Source of the DNA: an uncultured Porphyromonadaceae bacterium
GTDB lineage: Bacteria; Bacteroidota; Bacteroidia; Bacteroidales; Muribaculaceae
DNA: 58,004 nucleotides
Assembly: GCA_947177685.1 (NCBI GenBank)
Contig: CAMWVE010000016.1
Coordinates: 1-58,004 of the forward strand
Direction of reading: 5' to 3'
Shown here: positions 26,185 through 34,667 of the stretch, piece by piece
How the letters are laid out: the number at the start of each line of letters is the position of its first letter
Numbering within the stretch: position 1 is the stretch's first letter
Program-made: the position numbers and the translations under genes
The notes under the pieces: model-generated
What the model saw: only the letters and a program-made list of their open reading frames with translations
Databases searched by the model: none
What the model was told of the DNA's origin: nothing

Positions 26185-26199
26185 ACCGCAATATAATAG

Positions 26200-26237
26200 A
26201 AAAGAGGCTGCGCCTATTTTGACACAGCCTCTTTTCG
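26200..26237 (+). terminator. Terminator of the endonuclease gene
   Basis: AAAAGAGGCTG (26200-26210) pairs with CAGCCTCTTTT (26225-26235); the stem ends in a T run. Confidence 0.85.
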
Positions 26238-26305
26238 TAACTTACCAAAAGTAAACAATGGCTTACAAACCTAAAATATAGGTTCAATGTACTGAAAATA
26301 AAATA

Positions 26306-26336
26306 AAGGCGTGTCAAAAACCGGTTGACACGCCTT
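26306..26336 (-). terminator. Terminator of tRNA-Leu
   Basis: Perfect 12-bp stem AAGGCGTGTCAA/TTGACACGCCTT with an 7-nt loop. On the minus strand it is followed by TTATTTTATT, 17 nt past the tRNA. It also works from the plus side. Confidence 0.8.
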
Positions 26337-26352
26337 TTCTGATTGTTTTCTG

Positions 26353-26433
26353 TGCGCATGAAGGGACTCGAACCCCCACGTCCTGAGACATTAGATCCTA
26401 AGTCTAACGCGGCTACCATTACGCCACATGCGC
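26353..26433 (-). tRNA. tRNA-Leu (TAG)
   Basis: The acceptor stem GCGCATG/CATGCGC is perfect. Anticodon stem-loop TTAGA-CTTAGGA-TCTAA gives anticodon TAG (Leu, CUA). A long variable arm (TGTCTCAGGACGT) and 81-nt length are class II features. CCA is not encoded. Confidence 0.93.
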
Positions 26434-26446
26434 GGATTTGTGGGTG

Positions 26447-26454
26447 CAAAGTTA
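26447..26454 (-). promoter_or_regulatory. -7 box of tRNA-Leu
   Basis: TAACTTTG on the minus strand lies 14 nt before the tRNA 5' end. Confidence 0.5.
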
Positions 26455-26561
26455 ACTAATTTTCTTGCTTTTTACCACCACCCAACGGCAGTTTAACAAG
26501 TTTTAAGATTTAATGGCGAGTCATAGTATCGGTTTACTACGGAATTTGCGTAAATTTGTAT

Positions 26562-27488
26562 ATGGAAAATTTCAGCCTGAATATTCTGGGATGCGGTTCC
26601 GCAACTCCGTCCGCGCGGCATCTGCCTTCATGTCAAGTAATTAACTTCCGCGATTCGCTGATGATGATTGACTGCGGCGAGGGTGCACAGCTGTCGGTAC
26701 GCAAGATGGGACTAAAATTTTCGCGCATCAACCACATATTCATAAGCCACCTGCATGGCGACCACTGTCTGGGGTTACCCGGACTTCTGAGCACCATGGC
26801 GCTCCACGGCGTGGGTGGCACGGTGAAGGTCTACATGCACCGCGAGGGTATTCCGGTGTTCTCGCAGCTGATTGATTTTGTCTGTGCTGAACGCCCGTAT
26901 GATCTTGAATTTGTGGAAATTCCGCCGCAGGGAGGGGTATTGCTCGACACTCATGCGCTGACCGTGGAGGCTTTTCCGCTCTATCACCGCATACCCGCAT
27001 CAGGTTTCATTTTCCGCGAAAAACCGAAGTTGCGCCACCTCAGAGGCGACATGATAAAGTTCTACAATGTGCCGGTGCGCGACCTGCAGTCAATCAAGGA
27101 GGGGGCTGACCTCATGCTTGACGACGGCAGAGTCATTGAGAACTCCCGACTGACCACCGACCCCACACCATCGGCAAGCTACGCCTACTGCTCCGACACT
27201 GTTTTCAACCCGCGTGTGGCTGACGCCGTCAGGGGTGTCGACGTGATTTATCACGAGGCAACCTATCGCGAAGCCGAGGCACACCTCGCCAAGGAACGGT
27301 TTCACTCCACGGCATCCCAAGCAGCCGAAATAGCACGATTAGCCGGTGCCCGACTGCTGATTTTAGGTCATTATTCCAAGCGTTACCCCACCATGGATGG
27401 TCTCCTCAAGGAGGCGCTTCCTATTTTTCCCGACACCATTGCCGCTGACGAGGGTATGGTGATTAACCTCAACGAATATGCCCGCTGA
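26562..27488 (+). CDS. rnz: Ribonuclease Z
   Basis: This metallo-beta-lactamase-fold tRNA 3'-endonuclease removes the 3' trailer from tRNAs that lack encoded CCA, such as tRNA-Leu next door. Motifs: NILGCGSATPSARHLPS, HISHLHGDHCLGLPGLLSTM (H-x-H-x-D-H zinc site), and the C-terminal LILGHYSKRY. I take the ATG at 26562 (308 aa); extending to the TTG at 26556 would start inside a TAAATTTG -7-like box (26551-26558), so the message may be leaderless. It overlaps tadA by 11 bp. Confidence 0.94.
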   Translation: MENFSLNILGCGSATPSARHLPSCQVINFRDSLMMIDCGEGAQLSVRKMGLKFSRINHIFISHLHGDHCLGLPGLLSTMALHGVGGTVKVYMHREGIPVFSQLIDFVCAERPYDLEFVEIPPQGGVLLDTHALTVEAFPLYHRIPASGFIFREKPKLRHLRGDMIKFYNVPVRDLQSIKEGADLMLDDGRVIENSRLTTDPTPSASYAYCSDTVFNPRVADAVRGVDVIYHEATYREAEAHLAKERFHSTASQAAEIARLAGARLLILGHYSKRYPTMDGLLKEALPIFPDTIAADEGMVINLNEYAR

Positions 27489-27921
27489 CAACGATGAATA
27501 TTACATGCGGCTTGCCCTGAACGAGGCGCGTGAGGCTTTTCGCCGCGATGAGGTGCCCGTGGGTGCCGTGATAGTGGCTGACGGCAAGGTGATCGGACGC
27601 GGTCACAACCTGACGGAGACCCTGCACGATGTCACGGCGCATGCCGAAATGATGGCGATAACCGCAGCTGCGGAGACTCTCGGAGGCAAATATCTGAGCG
27701 ATTGCACCTTATATGTCACGGTAGAGCCGTGCCTGATGTGCTCCGGTGCCATAGGCTGGAGCCAGTTACGGCGGATTGTGTTTGGCGCGTCAGACCCCAA
27801 GCGCGGCTATCACACCCTCACCTCTCGGTCGCCGTTTCACCCTGCTGCCGAAGTGGTCGGCGGAGTGCTCGCCGACGAGTGCAGCCAACTGATGAAAGAT
27901 TTTTTTAGCTCGAAACGATGA
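27478..27921 (+). CDS. tadA: tRNA-specific adenosine deaminase
   Basis: This 147-aa deaminase converts A34 to inosine in tRNA-Arg(ACG). The zinc site is HAEMMAI plus PCLMCSGA, and the N-terminus has MRLALNEAREAFRRDEVPVGAVIV. Its length is normal. It overlaps rnz upstream and metH downstream (ATGA). Confidence 0.94.
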   Translation: MPADNDEYYMRLALNEAREAFRRDEVPVGAVIVADGKVIGRGHNLTETLHDVTAHAEMMAITAAAETLGGKYLSDCTLYVTVEPCLMCSGAIGWSQLRRIVFGASDPKRGYHTLTSRSPFHPAAEVVGGVLADECSQLMKDFFSSKR

Positions 27922-30900
27922 ACGATTCCCGGAATATGTCACAACGCTCCACAGCACTATGCAATGCTCTTAAACAGCGTATACTTGTGCTTGACGGTGC
28001 CATGGGCACCATGATTCAGTCGCGCGGACTTGACGAACAGGATTTCCATCCCTCTTGTCCGTGCTGCACAAACAGATCCGCCACTCTGAAAGGGTGCAAC
28101 GACCTGCTTGTGCTGAGTCGCCCTGACATCATTGAGTCAATACATCTGGAATATCTCGCCGCCGGTGCGGACATCATAGAAACAGACAGCTTCAATGCCA
28201 ACGCCATTTCGCTGGATGAATATGGCATGAGCCGCCATGTCAGCGAAATAAACATGGCTGCAGCCCGCGTGGCATGCCGTGCACGCGACAGACACCGGCA
28301 GCTGACCGGCAGAGAGGCATGGGTGGCAGGTAGCATAGGTCCGACATCAAAGTCGCTGACAATGGCGTCAAATCTGGGCGACGGGGTTGATTTCACCACA
28401 TTACATCAAGCCTACCTTACTCAGTGCCAAGCTCTTATAGAAGGAGGCGTAGACCTGCTGATAATCGAGACATGCTATGACATACTGAACACCAAAGCTG
28501 CTTTAGTGGCAGCCCGCGATGTGATGACCACAACGGGCAGAACCGTGCCGATAGTAGTTTCAGCCACCATCGATGCCAACGGACGCACCCTTTCGGGCAT
28601 GACACTGGCAGGATTTGTGGCTACGGTGGCTTTCGCCGAACCGCTTGCGGTGGGTGTCAACTGCGGCTTCGGTGCTGACGAGCTTGTCCGCCAGATTTCG
28701 CCCCTTGAATCAGCACCGTTCGGCGTGGCGCTCTACCCCAACGCCGGACTGCCCAATGAATTAGGAGAATACGACCAGACGCCACAACAGTTTGTCGATC
28801 TGCTTAAGCCACTGATTGACAATGGCAAGGTCAACATCATAGGAGGGTGTTGCGGCACCACTCCCGAACATATCCGCCTGCTCGCCGAAGCCGTGCGAGG
28901 CAAGTCGCCCCGTGCTGTTCCCGAACCCTCAGGCAACCTCACCCTGAGTGGTCTGGAGCCTATGGAACTCTCAGGCACAGAGGATTTTGTGAACATAGGC
29001 GAACGATGTAACGTTGCAGGCAGCAGAAAATTCCTGCGCCTGATAAACGAAGGAAACTACGAAGAAGCCCTGCGAATAGCCCGCGCACAAATTGAGGCAG
29101 GTGCCCGCGTTATCGACATAAACATGGACGACGGCATGCTTGACACCGTAGCCTGCATGCGCCTGTTCCTGCAGCTGGCAGCCACCGACCCCGCCGTAGC
29201 GCGTGTGCCGTTCATGATCGACTCCTCCGATTTTGAAGTTATCCGCACCGCCCTGACACTGATTCAGGGACGACCGGTAGTCAACTCCATCTCGCTCAAG
29301 GAGGGTGAAGAAAAATTCCGGCAGCATGCCCGTGAAATTCACCGTATGGGCGGAGCCATGGTTGTCATGGCATTCGACGAACAGGGTCAGGCAACAACTG
29401 CCGAGCGACGCATCGAAGTGTGCCGGCGCTCATTCGAGATTCTGACGCAAAAAGAGGGGATCGCACCCTGCGACATAATTTTCGACCCCAACATTCTGGC
29501 AGTAGCCACCGGAATCGAGGAGCATGACAACTATGCCGTGGATTTCCTCACTGCCACCCGTTGGATAACAGAAAATCTCAAAGGTGCGAACGTCAGCGGC
29601 GGACTGAGCAACCTCTCATTCTCGTTTCGCGGAAATGACCCGGTGCGCAAGGCGATGCATTCACTTTTCATCAGCATGGCACGCCGAGCCGGCATGAGGC
29701 TCGCCATAGTCAATCCTGCGGGCATACAGTCAGTTGAATCTATCCCTTCGGATCTGCGCAAAGCCATTGAGGATGTGCTGCTTAACACTGATTCCGATGC
29801 CACCGCACGTCTGGTGACCGTGGCAGCAAAATATCTCCCTGAGAAAAAAACGAACACGGCAACCGCATCGGCTACAAAAACTGAAACGGCTGTTGGCGAT
29901 GCACTGGTAAACGCTCTTCTGACAGGCTCATCGTCCGGCGTGGACTCTCTGCTGACCAAGGCGATGGAGCAGGGTATGAAACCGATGGAGATTATTGACG
30001 GCATACTCATGAAAGCCATGGAAATCGTAGGTACACGATTCGGTGCCGGTGAGATTTTCCTGCCGCAGGTGGTCAAGTCTGCCACCGTCATGAAGGATTG
30101 CGTAGCCATTCTGACACCCCACATCGAACAGTCTGATGCCGATAGCGGCAGCTCGCGAAAACGGCGCATGATTCTTGCCACGGTGAAAGGTGACGTGCAT
30201 GACATAGGCAAGAACATCGTGGCTGTGGTACTGCGATGCAACGGCTTTGAAATCATAGACTTAGGCGTGATGGTTCCCCCGCAGGAAATCATTGACGCCG
30301 CCATAGCCCGCCAAGCGGACTGCATAGGTGTGAGCGGACTCATCACCCCGTCACTCACCGAAATGACAACGCTGGCAGCAATGATGGAGCAGCAAGGGCT
30401 CACCATTCCGTTGTTCGTGGGTGGTGCCACCACTTCAGCCCTGCACACGGCTGTGAAAATCGCACCCGTCTACAGCGGCGGAGTCATCCACACCACCGAT
30501 GCCGCAGACCTCGCATCGAAAATCCGACTTTACATCGACCCGCAGTGCGCGGCTCAGAACCTGAATGTTCTACGCGAAGCTCAGAGCAAACTCCGCGAGG
30601 AACACAGCGCAGGTGCAGACAGGCTTACCCCGGAACAGGCTCGGGAATTGAAGCCCGACTTTGATGCGGCGCTTCCCACCATGACCCCGTCCCTTGGCGT
30701 TCATCAGCTTCAAATACCTGTCAGTGAATTGATTGAGCTGGTCAACATGCGCCAGTTTTTAGCAGCATGGGGCATCAAGCCAGAGAATCATGGGTCACCC
30801 GAAGCTGTGTCGCTGCTGACTGACGCACGCAAACTTCTCAACGACTGGGCAGGTCGCGGCATTGCCATTTCAGCCAAATTAGCGGTTTATGAAACGGCAG

Positions 30901-31415
30901 CGGATGATGACGATAACCTGCTGATATTTGACAATGCCGGGCAGATGTTGAAATTCCATGCACCCCGTCAGACAAGATTGATGGAGCAGGTGAACCACAC
31001 CCTCTCACTTGCCGATTATCTGCCGAAAGAGAGCAGTGGCAAACGGGTTCCCACAGCTCTTTTCGCCGTCACCGCGGGCGAACATCTGCGCGACACCCTT
31101 GTGGGCGATGCTCAGTCTTACTCCGGCATGATGGCAGACTTACTGCTTCACCGTCTTGCCGAAGCAGCCACGCAGTATCTCCACACCATCCATGCAGGTC
31201 AGCTCACCGGATTCGGTGACACCGTCAGCAGCATCCGTCCAGCCATAGGCTATCCCTCGCTCCCTGACCAACGGCTGACAATTGCTTTCGACAAACTACT
31301 GAACTACAAAGACATGGACGTAACAATCACTGAAAACGGCTCCCTCAGTCCGGCAGCCACCACCACCGGCATAATAATTTTTCATCCACGCGCCCGCTAC
31401 TTCTCAGTCAAGTGA
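27918..31415 (+). CDS. metH: Cobalamin-dependent methionine synthase
   Basis: This 1165-aa enzyme methylates homocysteine with methyl-tetrahydrofolate through B12. Domain order: homocysteine domain with the zinc cysteines C249 (GVNCGFG) and C311/C312 (GGCCGTTPEH); pterin domain from about residue 355 (NIGERCNVAGSRKFLRLI, VIDINMDDGML); helical cap and B12 domain with the cobalt ligand His761 in VKGDVHDIGKNI; and a C-terminal SAM-binding activation domain with RPAIGYPSLPDQ. No cobalamin riboswitch is visible, since the gene is internal to the rnz-tadA-metH unit. The 3' end overlaps the convergent glycosyltransferase by 19 bp. Confidence 0.96.
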   Translation: MNDSRNMSQRSTALCNALKQRILVLDGAMGTMIQSRGLDEQDFHPSCPCCTNRSATLKGCNDLLVLSRPDIIESIHLEYLAAGADIIETDSFNANAISLDEYGMSRHVSEINMAAARVACRARDRHRQLTGREAWVAGSIGPTSKSLTMASNLGDGVDFTTLHQAYLTQCQALIEGGVDLLIIETCYDILNTKAALVAARDVMTTTGRTVPIVVSATIDANGRTLSGMTLAGFVATVAFAEPLAVGVNCGFGADELVRQISPLESAPFGVALYPNAGLPNELGEYDQTPQQFVDLLKPLIDNGKVNIIGGCCGTTPEHIRLLAEAVRGKSPRAVPEPSGNLTLSGLEPMELSGTEDFVNIGERCNVAGSRKFLRLINEGNYEEALRIARAQIEAGARVIDINMDDGMLDTVACMRLFLQLAATDPAVARVPFMIDSSDFEVIRTALTLIQGRPVVNSISLKEGEEKFRQHAREIHRMGGAMVVMAFDEQGQATTAERRIEVCRRSFEILTQKEGIAPCDIIFDPNILAVATGIEEHDNYAVDFLTATRWITENLKGANVSGGLSNLSFSFRGNDPVRKAMHSLFISMARRAGMRLAIVNPAGIQSVESIPSDLRKAIEDVLLNTDSDATARLVTVAAKYLPEKKTNTATASATKTETAVGDALVNALLTGSSSGVDSLLTKAMEQGMKPMEIIDGILMKAMEIVGTRFGAGEIFLPQVVKSATVMKDCVAILTPHIEQSDADSGSSRKRRMILATVKGDVHDIGKNIVAVVLRCNGFEIIDLGVMVPPQEIIDAAIARQADCIGVSGLITPSLTEMTTLAAMMEQQGLTIPLFVGGATTSALHTAVKIAPVYSGGVIHTTDAADLASKIRLYIDPQCAAQNLNVLREAQSKLREEHSAGADRLTPEQARELKPDFDAALPTMTPSLGVHQLQIPVSELIELVNMRQFLAAWGIKPENHGSPEAVSLLTDARKLLNDWAGRGIAISAKLAVYETAADDDDNLLIFDNAGQMLKFHAPRQTRLMEQVNHTLSLADYLPKESSGKRVPTALFAVTAGEHLRDTLVGDAQSYSGMMADLLLHRLAEAATQYLHTIHAGQLTGFGDTVSSIRPAIGYPSLPDQRLTIAFDKLLNYKDMDVTITENGSLSPAATTTGIIIFHPRARYFSVK

Positions 31416-32449
31416 TTATAAAGTTCCGTGAGTGTGGTTACGCTGCTTTCGAGGGAAAATTTCTCGTTGATCAGTTTGTAGGAAGCATCTGACAGTTTGA
31501 GCCTCAGCTCACGGTCAGTGAGTAACTGACGGAGTTTGGCGGTGAGCTGCTCCACATCGCCCGGTTCCATGAGCAGTCCGGTTACGCCATCCTCTATCAC
31601 CTCGGGAATTGACGCTACCCGCGTAGACAGGTTCGGTATGCCGCGCGCCATGGTCTCCAGAATTGTCATCGGTAGTCCCTCGTTATAGGATGGCAGCACA
31701 TTTATCACCGTCCGGCTGAGAATCTGCTCTTTCAGCTCGCCTGCGGTCCAGCCTATGTGACCTATGCGATGGGAAATGCCCATAGACTCGGCACGTTGGC
31801 GCACCTGTTCAACCTCGCCGTCGCCGCAGAGATTGAAGCGGATGTCTGCCGGCAGCTCGGCATCCAAATTCTTGATAGCCTGCAGCAGCAGATACACACC
31901 CTTACGTTCGCCTAACCGTCCCAGAAACAGAACCTCCTTGCGGTCAGGGTCATAGCGGTTCTCAGGAAATGTGGCAACGGCGTTGTAAAGCGCCATAACC
32001 CGCGCATCAGGTGACTTTGAGGAAATCATGGGCAACAGCCGGCGGCTGAGCACGATATTCATATCCGCAGCCGAGAGCACCGAGTTGATCCAACGCTTCA
32101 TCCGTGGGGAGCAGCTCTCATACCACGGCTCGAACTCTGCTCCGTGATGATGTAGCACCACAGGCACATTCAGAGCATGAAGCATCTTCAGCAGCAGACC
32201 TTTGCGAACAAAGCTGCCGCGTTCAGCCACATGGAGGTGAGCCACATCGACCTTCCGGGCAAGCGCTGCCGCGCGTAACGAGCCCTTGGCGAACTGCAAT
32301 GCAAGCCCTATCTTGCCCGCCTGACGGTGAGTAGGAACAAAGAAGAATCTGGCATCAGACCACTGCGCCACATTCAGATAATTATTAACCACCGTGACCA
32401 TTCCTCCTTTGTAGGAGAGATCCGAGCAACACATTAGCACTTTCCTCAT
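31397..32449 (-). CDS. GT4-family glycosyltransferase
   Basis: This 350-aa GT-B enzyme starts RKVLMCCSDLSYKGGMVTVVNNYL. Its C-terminal nucleotide-sugar domain has EVLFLGRLGERKGVYLLLQAI and NVLPSYNEGLPMTILETMARGIPNLSTRVASIPEVI, the E-x7-E type motif of GT4. It probably adds a sugar to a surface polysaccharide or lipid; acceptor and donor are unknown. No other glycan genes are adjacent, so it is an orphan. A TATCTTTG box lies upstream at 32472-32479. Confidence 0.88.
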   Translation of the reverse strand: MRKVLMCCSDLSYKGGMVTVVNNYLNVAQWSDARFFFVPTHRQAGKIGLALQFAKGSLRAAALARKVDVAHLHVAERGSFVRKGLLLKMLHALNVPVVLHHHGAEFEPWYESCSPRMKRWINSVLSAADMNIVLSRRLLPMISSKSPDARVMALYNAVATFPENRYDPDRKEVLFLGRLGERKGVYLLLQAIKNLDAELPADIRFNLCGDGEVEQVRQRAESMGISHRIGHIGWTAGELKEQILSRTVINVLPSYNEGLPMTILETMARGIPNLSTRVASIPEVIEDGVTGLLMEPGDVEQLTAKLRQLLTDRELRLKLSDASYKLINEKFSLESSVTTLTELYNHLTEK

Positions 32450-32471
32450 AGCAAATCAGGGATTATCAATG

Positions 32472-32479
32472 CAAAGATA
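32472..32479 (-). promoter_or_regulatory. -7 box of the GT4 gene
   Basis: TATCTTTG on the minus strand, 23 nt before the start codon. No clear -33. Confidence 0.45.
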
Positions 32480-32529
32480 TAAAAAACTCGGCGCCCACAG
32501 TAAAATAAATTGGAAATTAACCCAAAAAT

Positions 32530-32560
32530 TTTGCAGTTTCAACAAAATCACTTACCTTTG
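32530..32560 (+). promoter_or_regulatory. Promoter of tRNA-Ala
   Basis: TTTG (32530-32533), a 19-nt spacer and TACCTTTG (32553-32560), 13 nt before the tRNA. Confidence 0.75.
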
Positions 32561-32573
32561 CATCAGAAACATC

Positions 32574-32647
32574 GGGGTATTAGCTCATCCGGCTAGAGCG
32601 CGACACTGGCAGTGTCGAGGTGAGCGGTTCGAGTCCGCTATACTCCA
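32574..32647 (+). tRNA. tRNA-Ala (GGC)
   Basis: Anticodon stem-loop CGACA-CTGGCAG-TGTCG gives anticodon GGC. The acceptor stem GGGGTAT/ATACTCC contains the G3:U70 wobble pair that identifies alanine tRNAs. T arm AGCGG-TTCGAGT-CCGCT. CCA is not encoded (CTA follows the discriminator). Confidence 0.93.
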
Positions 32648-32713
32648 CTACAAGCGAATTGGGAGCACCTCCGAGTTCGCTTCATGTTTTTTTAATCACA
32701 GAGAAAATACCTC

Positions 32714-33019
32714 ATGAAACTGATAGAACGGAACATGGAAAAGCTTATAGCCTTGTGCAAGAAGTACAAGGTTGCTAAACTTTGGGTGTTTGGTTCTATA
32801 CTCACTCCACGGTTCAATGAGGAAAGTGATGTTGACTTATCAGTGCGTTTTGATAAGGAGAAAATAATGTTAGAGGATTATGCCGACAACTATTTTGATT
32901 TTCAGGAAGAGTTGAAATCACTATTTTGTCGCGACATAGACCTTGTTTGCGATGATTCAGTACAAAATCCTTATTTCCGCAAAGAACTTGATGCAACAAA
33001 AATGCTGATCTATGGATGA
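32714..33019 (+). CDS. MNT-type nucleotidyltransferase domain protein
   Basis: This 101-aa protein has WVFGSILTPRFNEESDVDLSVRF, the GS-x9-11-D-x-D core of minimal nucleotidyltransferases. ID-L-VCDD supplies a third acidic residue. In MNT/HEPN (type VII) toxin-antitoxin pairs the MNT protein AMPylates and inactivates the HEPN RNase. The HEPN gene overlaps by 8 bp but is truncated (33012-33086), so this is an orphaned antitoxin. The start could also be the Met at 32735. Confidence 0.82.
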   Translation: MKLIERNMEKLIALCKKYKVAKLWVFGSILTPRFNEESDVDLSVRFDKEKIMLEDYADNYFDFQEELKSLFCRDIDLVCDDSVQNPYFRKELDATKMLIYG

Positions 33020-33086
33020 TAGGGCACTAAAATTTCTATCTGATATTCTGACGGCTATTGATGAAATAGACGAAGAAACTACCTGA
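33012..33086 (+). pseudogene. Truncated HEPN-domain toxin partner
   Basis: The 24-residue ORF reads MDDRALKFLSDILTAIDEID, which fits the first helix of HepT-like HEPN toxins, then stops at TGA. A full HEPN protein is about 110-140 aa and no continuation is visible. The remnant is followed after 17 nt by the GAGGGTGTGTCAAAATG repeat at 33104, so the toxin was probably lost when that element arrived or by a deletion at it. Confidence 0.6.
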
Positions 33087-33103
33087 ATGTGCTATATTTG
33101 TAG

Positions 33104-33224
33104 GAGGGTGTGTCAAAATGAGTATTTGCAGTTGGATTTTGCTTGCCATGTAGGGACGCTTCGTGAAGCGTCCCTACATGGTTGACAATTCGTTTACCTT
33201 ATAAATTGTATTATGACACACCTA
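33104..33224. repeat. Palindromic repeat element in the MNT/HEPN scar
   Basis: GGTGTGTCA at 33107-33115 has its complement TGACACACC at 33213-33222, framing about 100 bp. In the middle is a near-perfect hairpin with 16-bp arms (CATGTAGGGACGCTTC/GAAGCGTCCCTACATG, 33148-33180). A related palindrome, GGACACT/AGTGTCC, follows near 33258-33278. The left arm matches the repeats that frame the DUF3990 island. No gene in 33087-33303. Confidence 0.7.
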
Positions 33225-33303
33225 CGCCACAAAAGCCCTAAATATCCATATGGTACCGGACACTCCACGAAGTGTCCCTACTACTTAATCTCTCAACTCC
33301 TAA

Positions 33304-33951
33304 CTAAACATTGGGCATTTTGTCGCGCCAGCACTGGTCGGTGAGCCAATGGCGGAGTGCGGGGAACGGAGCCACACGGTAGCCTTTGGCTTTCATGGAC
33401 TCTTTCCATGCCATCTGCACCTGCAGGCTGCCTGCAAAGCGGGGTATCTCCTGCTCAATGTCGCCGAACTGGAAGATCAGGCGCGAGAACTCCTGCTCCA
33501 CTTCATCTTTCTCGCCCGGATAGAGTTCATAAAACTCCTTGAAGTCATAGTAATTGTCATAGCGCTGGATAGGCACAAGGGGTATGTCGGCTGACTTGGG
33601 CAGCGGGCGGAATTTGTGGGTACGATTCTTCTCTATGGTGATGATTTCCGCTGCCTGATGCTCTTTTTTCTGCTCCGCTATTTGCTCCGCAGTTTTTGCG
33701 GCACGGCGCTCGGCGGCACGTTTCTTGCGGATGGCAGCCTCACGGGCGCCATCGAAATCAAGTGATTCGTCAAGGGCTATCATCTCTGTTTTTATCAACT
33801 TATAGGCAAGCTCTGCCTCAGGACGGAGATTTTCAGGTTCTTTGCCCCGCAAAGCAAAGTCATAAATGGCACCCATGACGGTGTCGCGCAATTCAGTTGA
33901 GTACTGTTCAAGGATTTCAATCCATTCTTTTTTGATGATAATATTTTTCAT
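33304..33951 (-). CDS. DUF6291-like protein, possible mobile-element replication remnant
   Basis: This 215-aa protein has an N-terminal segment KEWIEILEQYSTELRDTVMGAIYDFALRGKEP resembling DUF6291-type proteins of phages and integrated elements. A charged coiled-coil-like middle follows (about 75-105, rich in Ala/Lys/Glu). The C-terminus is FPALRHWLTDQCWRDKM, like the DNA-binding end of phage replisome organisers. The assignment is by pattern only. It stands alone beside the decayed TA module, which supports an accessory origin. Confidence 0.55.
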   Translation of the reverse strand: MKNIIIKKEWIEILEQYSTELRDTVMGAIYDFALRGKEPENLRPEAELAYKLIKTEMIALDESLDFDGAREAAIRKKRAAERRAAKTAEQIAEQKKEHQAAEIITIEKNRTHKFRPLPKSADIPLVPIQRYDNYYDFKEFYELYPGEKDEVEQEFSRLIFQFGDIEQEIPRFAGSLQVQMAWKESMKAKGYRVAPFPALRHWLTDQCWRDKMPNV

Positions 33952-33973
33952 AACTGTGATAATTAAGTTTTTG

Positions 33974-33981
33974 CAAAGATA
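33974..33981 (-). promoter_or_regulatory. -7 box of the DUF6291-like gene
   Basis: TATCTTTG on the minus strand, 23 nt before the start codon. Confidence 0.45.
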
Positions 33982-34088
33982 CGGTCACGACGGAAAGAAA
34001 AAACAGGAAATTGTAAGAGCCTGAATTTTTTCAGTTGTGACCTTCAGCTCGTCCAAAACAACGATTTGTCAGCATAATGGAACAAAAA

Positions 34089-34120
34089 TTTGATTATTCA
34101 AACAAAAAGAGCTATCTTTG
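34089..34120 (+). promoter_or_regulatory. Promoter of the secreted protein pair
   Basis: TTTG (34089-34092), a 20-nt spacer and TATCTTTG (34113-34120), 35 nt before the ATG at 34155. It also shows that an in-frame ATG at 34077 cannot be the start. Confidence 0.8.
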
Positions 34121-34154
34121 CGCCGAATTTTATTACAAACCCAACCAAATAATT

Positions 34155-34637
34155 ATGATTAAAAAATTACTCTTGTCACTATGTCTCGGCATTCTGGTTT
34201 CCGCTTCGGCTGCTGCTCAGGATGTCACCACAGCCAAAATTAAGGTTGATGGCAAAGAGAGTTCACTGGGCGAGATGATAATCACCACCGGCTCACAGAT
34301 TACCTTTGCCGACGGCAACATGGTGGTCACCACCGGCGATGACACGCAGTCGTTCTCTCTGGATGAAATCAAGGAGATTACTTTTGACCTCTCTATGTCA
34401 GCCGCCGACAATATTGAAGCGGAACTGACACAAGACCTTGCCATCAGTCTGACTGACGGCATCCTGACCGTCACCTCCGAGTCAGACTCGGCTGTTGACA
34501 TCGCGGTCTACAACATCAACGGCTCCCACGTCGCTTCTGCTCATGCTGTCGGCACGGCTTCAATAGACCTTAACGGGCTTGCCAAAGGGGTCTACATCAT
34601 CAAAGCCAATCAGAAAGTAATTAAGTTTAACCGTTAA
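34155..34637 (+). CDS. Secreted protein with T9SS-like C-terminal domain
   Basis: From 34155 the 160-aa product has a signal peptide (MIKKLLLSLCLGILVSASAAAQ). A short module ends QSFSLDEIKEITFDL, and a C-terminal region AVYNINGSHVASAHAVGTASIDLNGLAKGVYIIKANQKVIKFNR has the architecture of a type IX secretion sorting domain. The EI-x-x-ITF motif is shared with the next gene (EIENITF). Probably surface or secreted; no enzymatic domain seen. Confidence 0.75.
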   Translation: MIKKLLLSLCLGILVSASAAAQDVTTAKIKVDGKESSLGEMIITTGSQITFADGNMVVTTGDDTQSFSLDEIKEITFDLSMSAADNIEAELTQDLAISLTDGILTVTSESDSAVDIAVYNINGSHVASAHAVGTASIDLNGLAKGVYIIKANQKVIKFNR

Positions 34638-34667
34638 GGACTTCACTCACAATTCAGAATTAACGTC

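Noticed and set aside
26556-26561. TTG start for rnz two codons upstream of the ATG
   Set aside because: The TTG is inside a -7-like promoter box; the ATG at 26562 fits the family start better.
27918-27930. Cobalamin riboswitch expected for metH
   Set aside because: metH starts inside the tadA stop codon, and no B12-box-like sequence is seen upstream of rnz.
32469-32717. ORF spanning tRNA-Ala
   Set aside because: It reads through a clear tRNA gene and its promoter.
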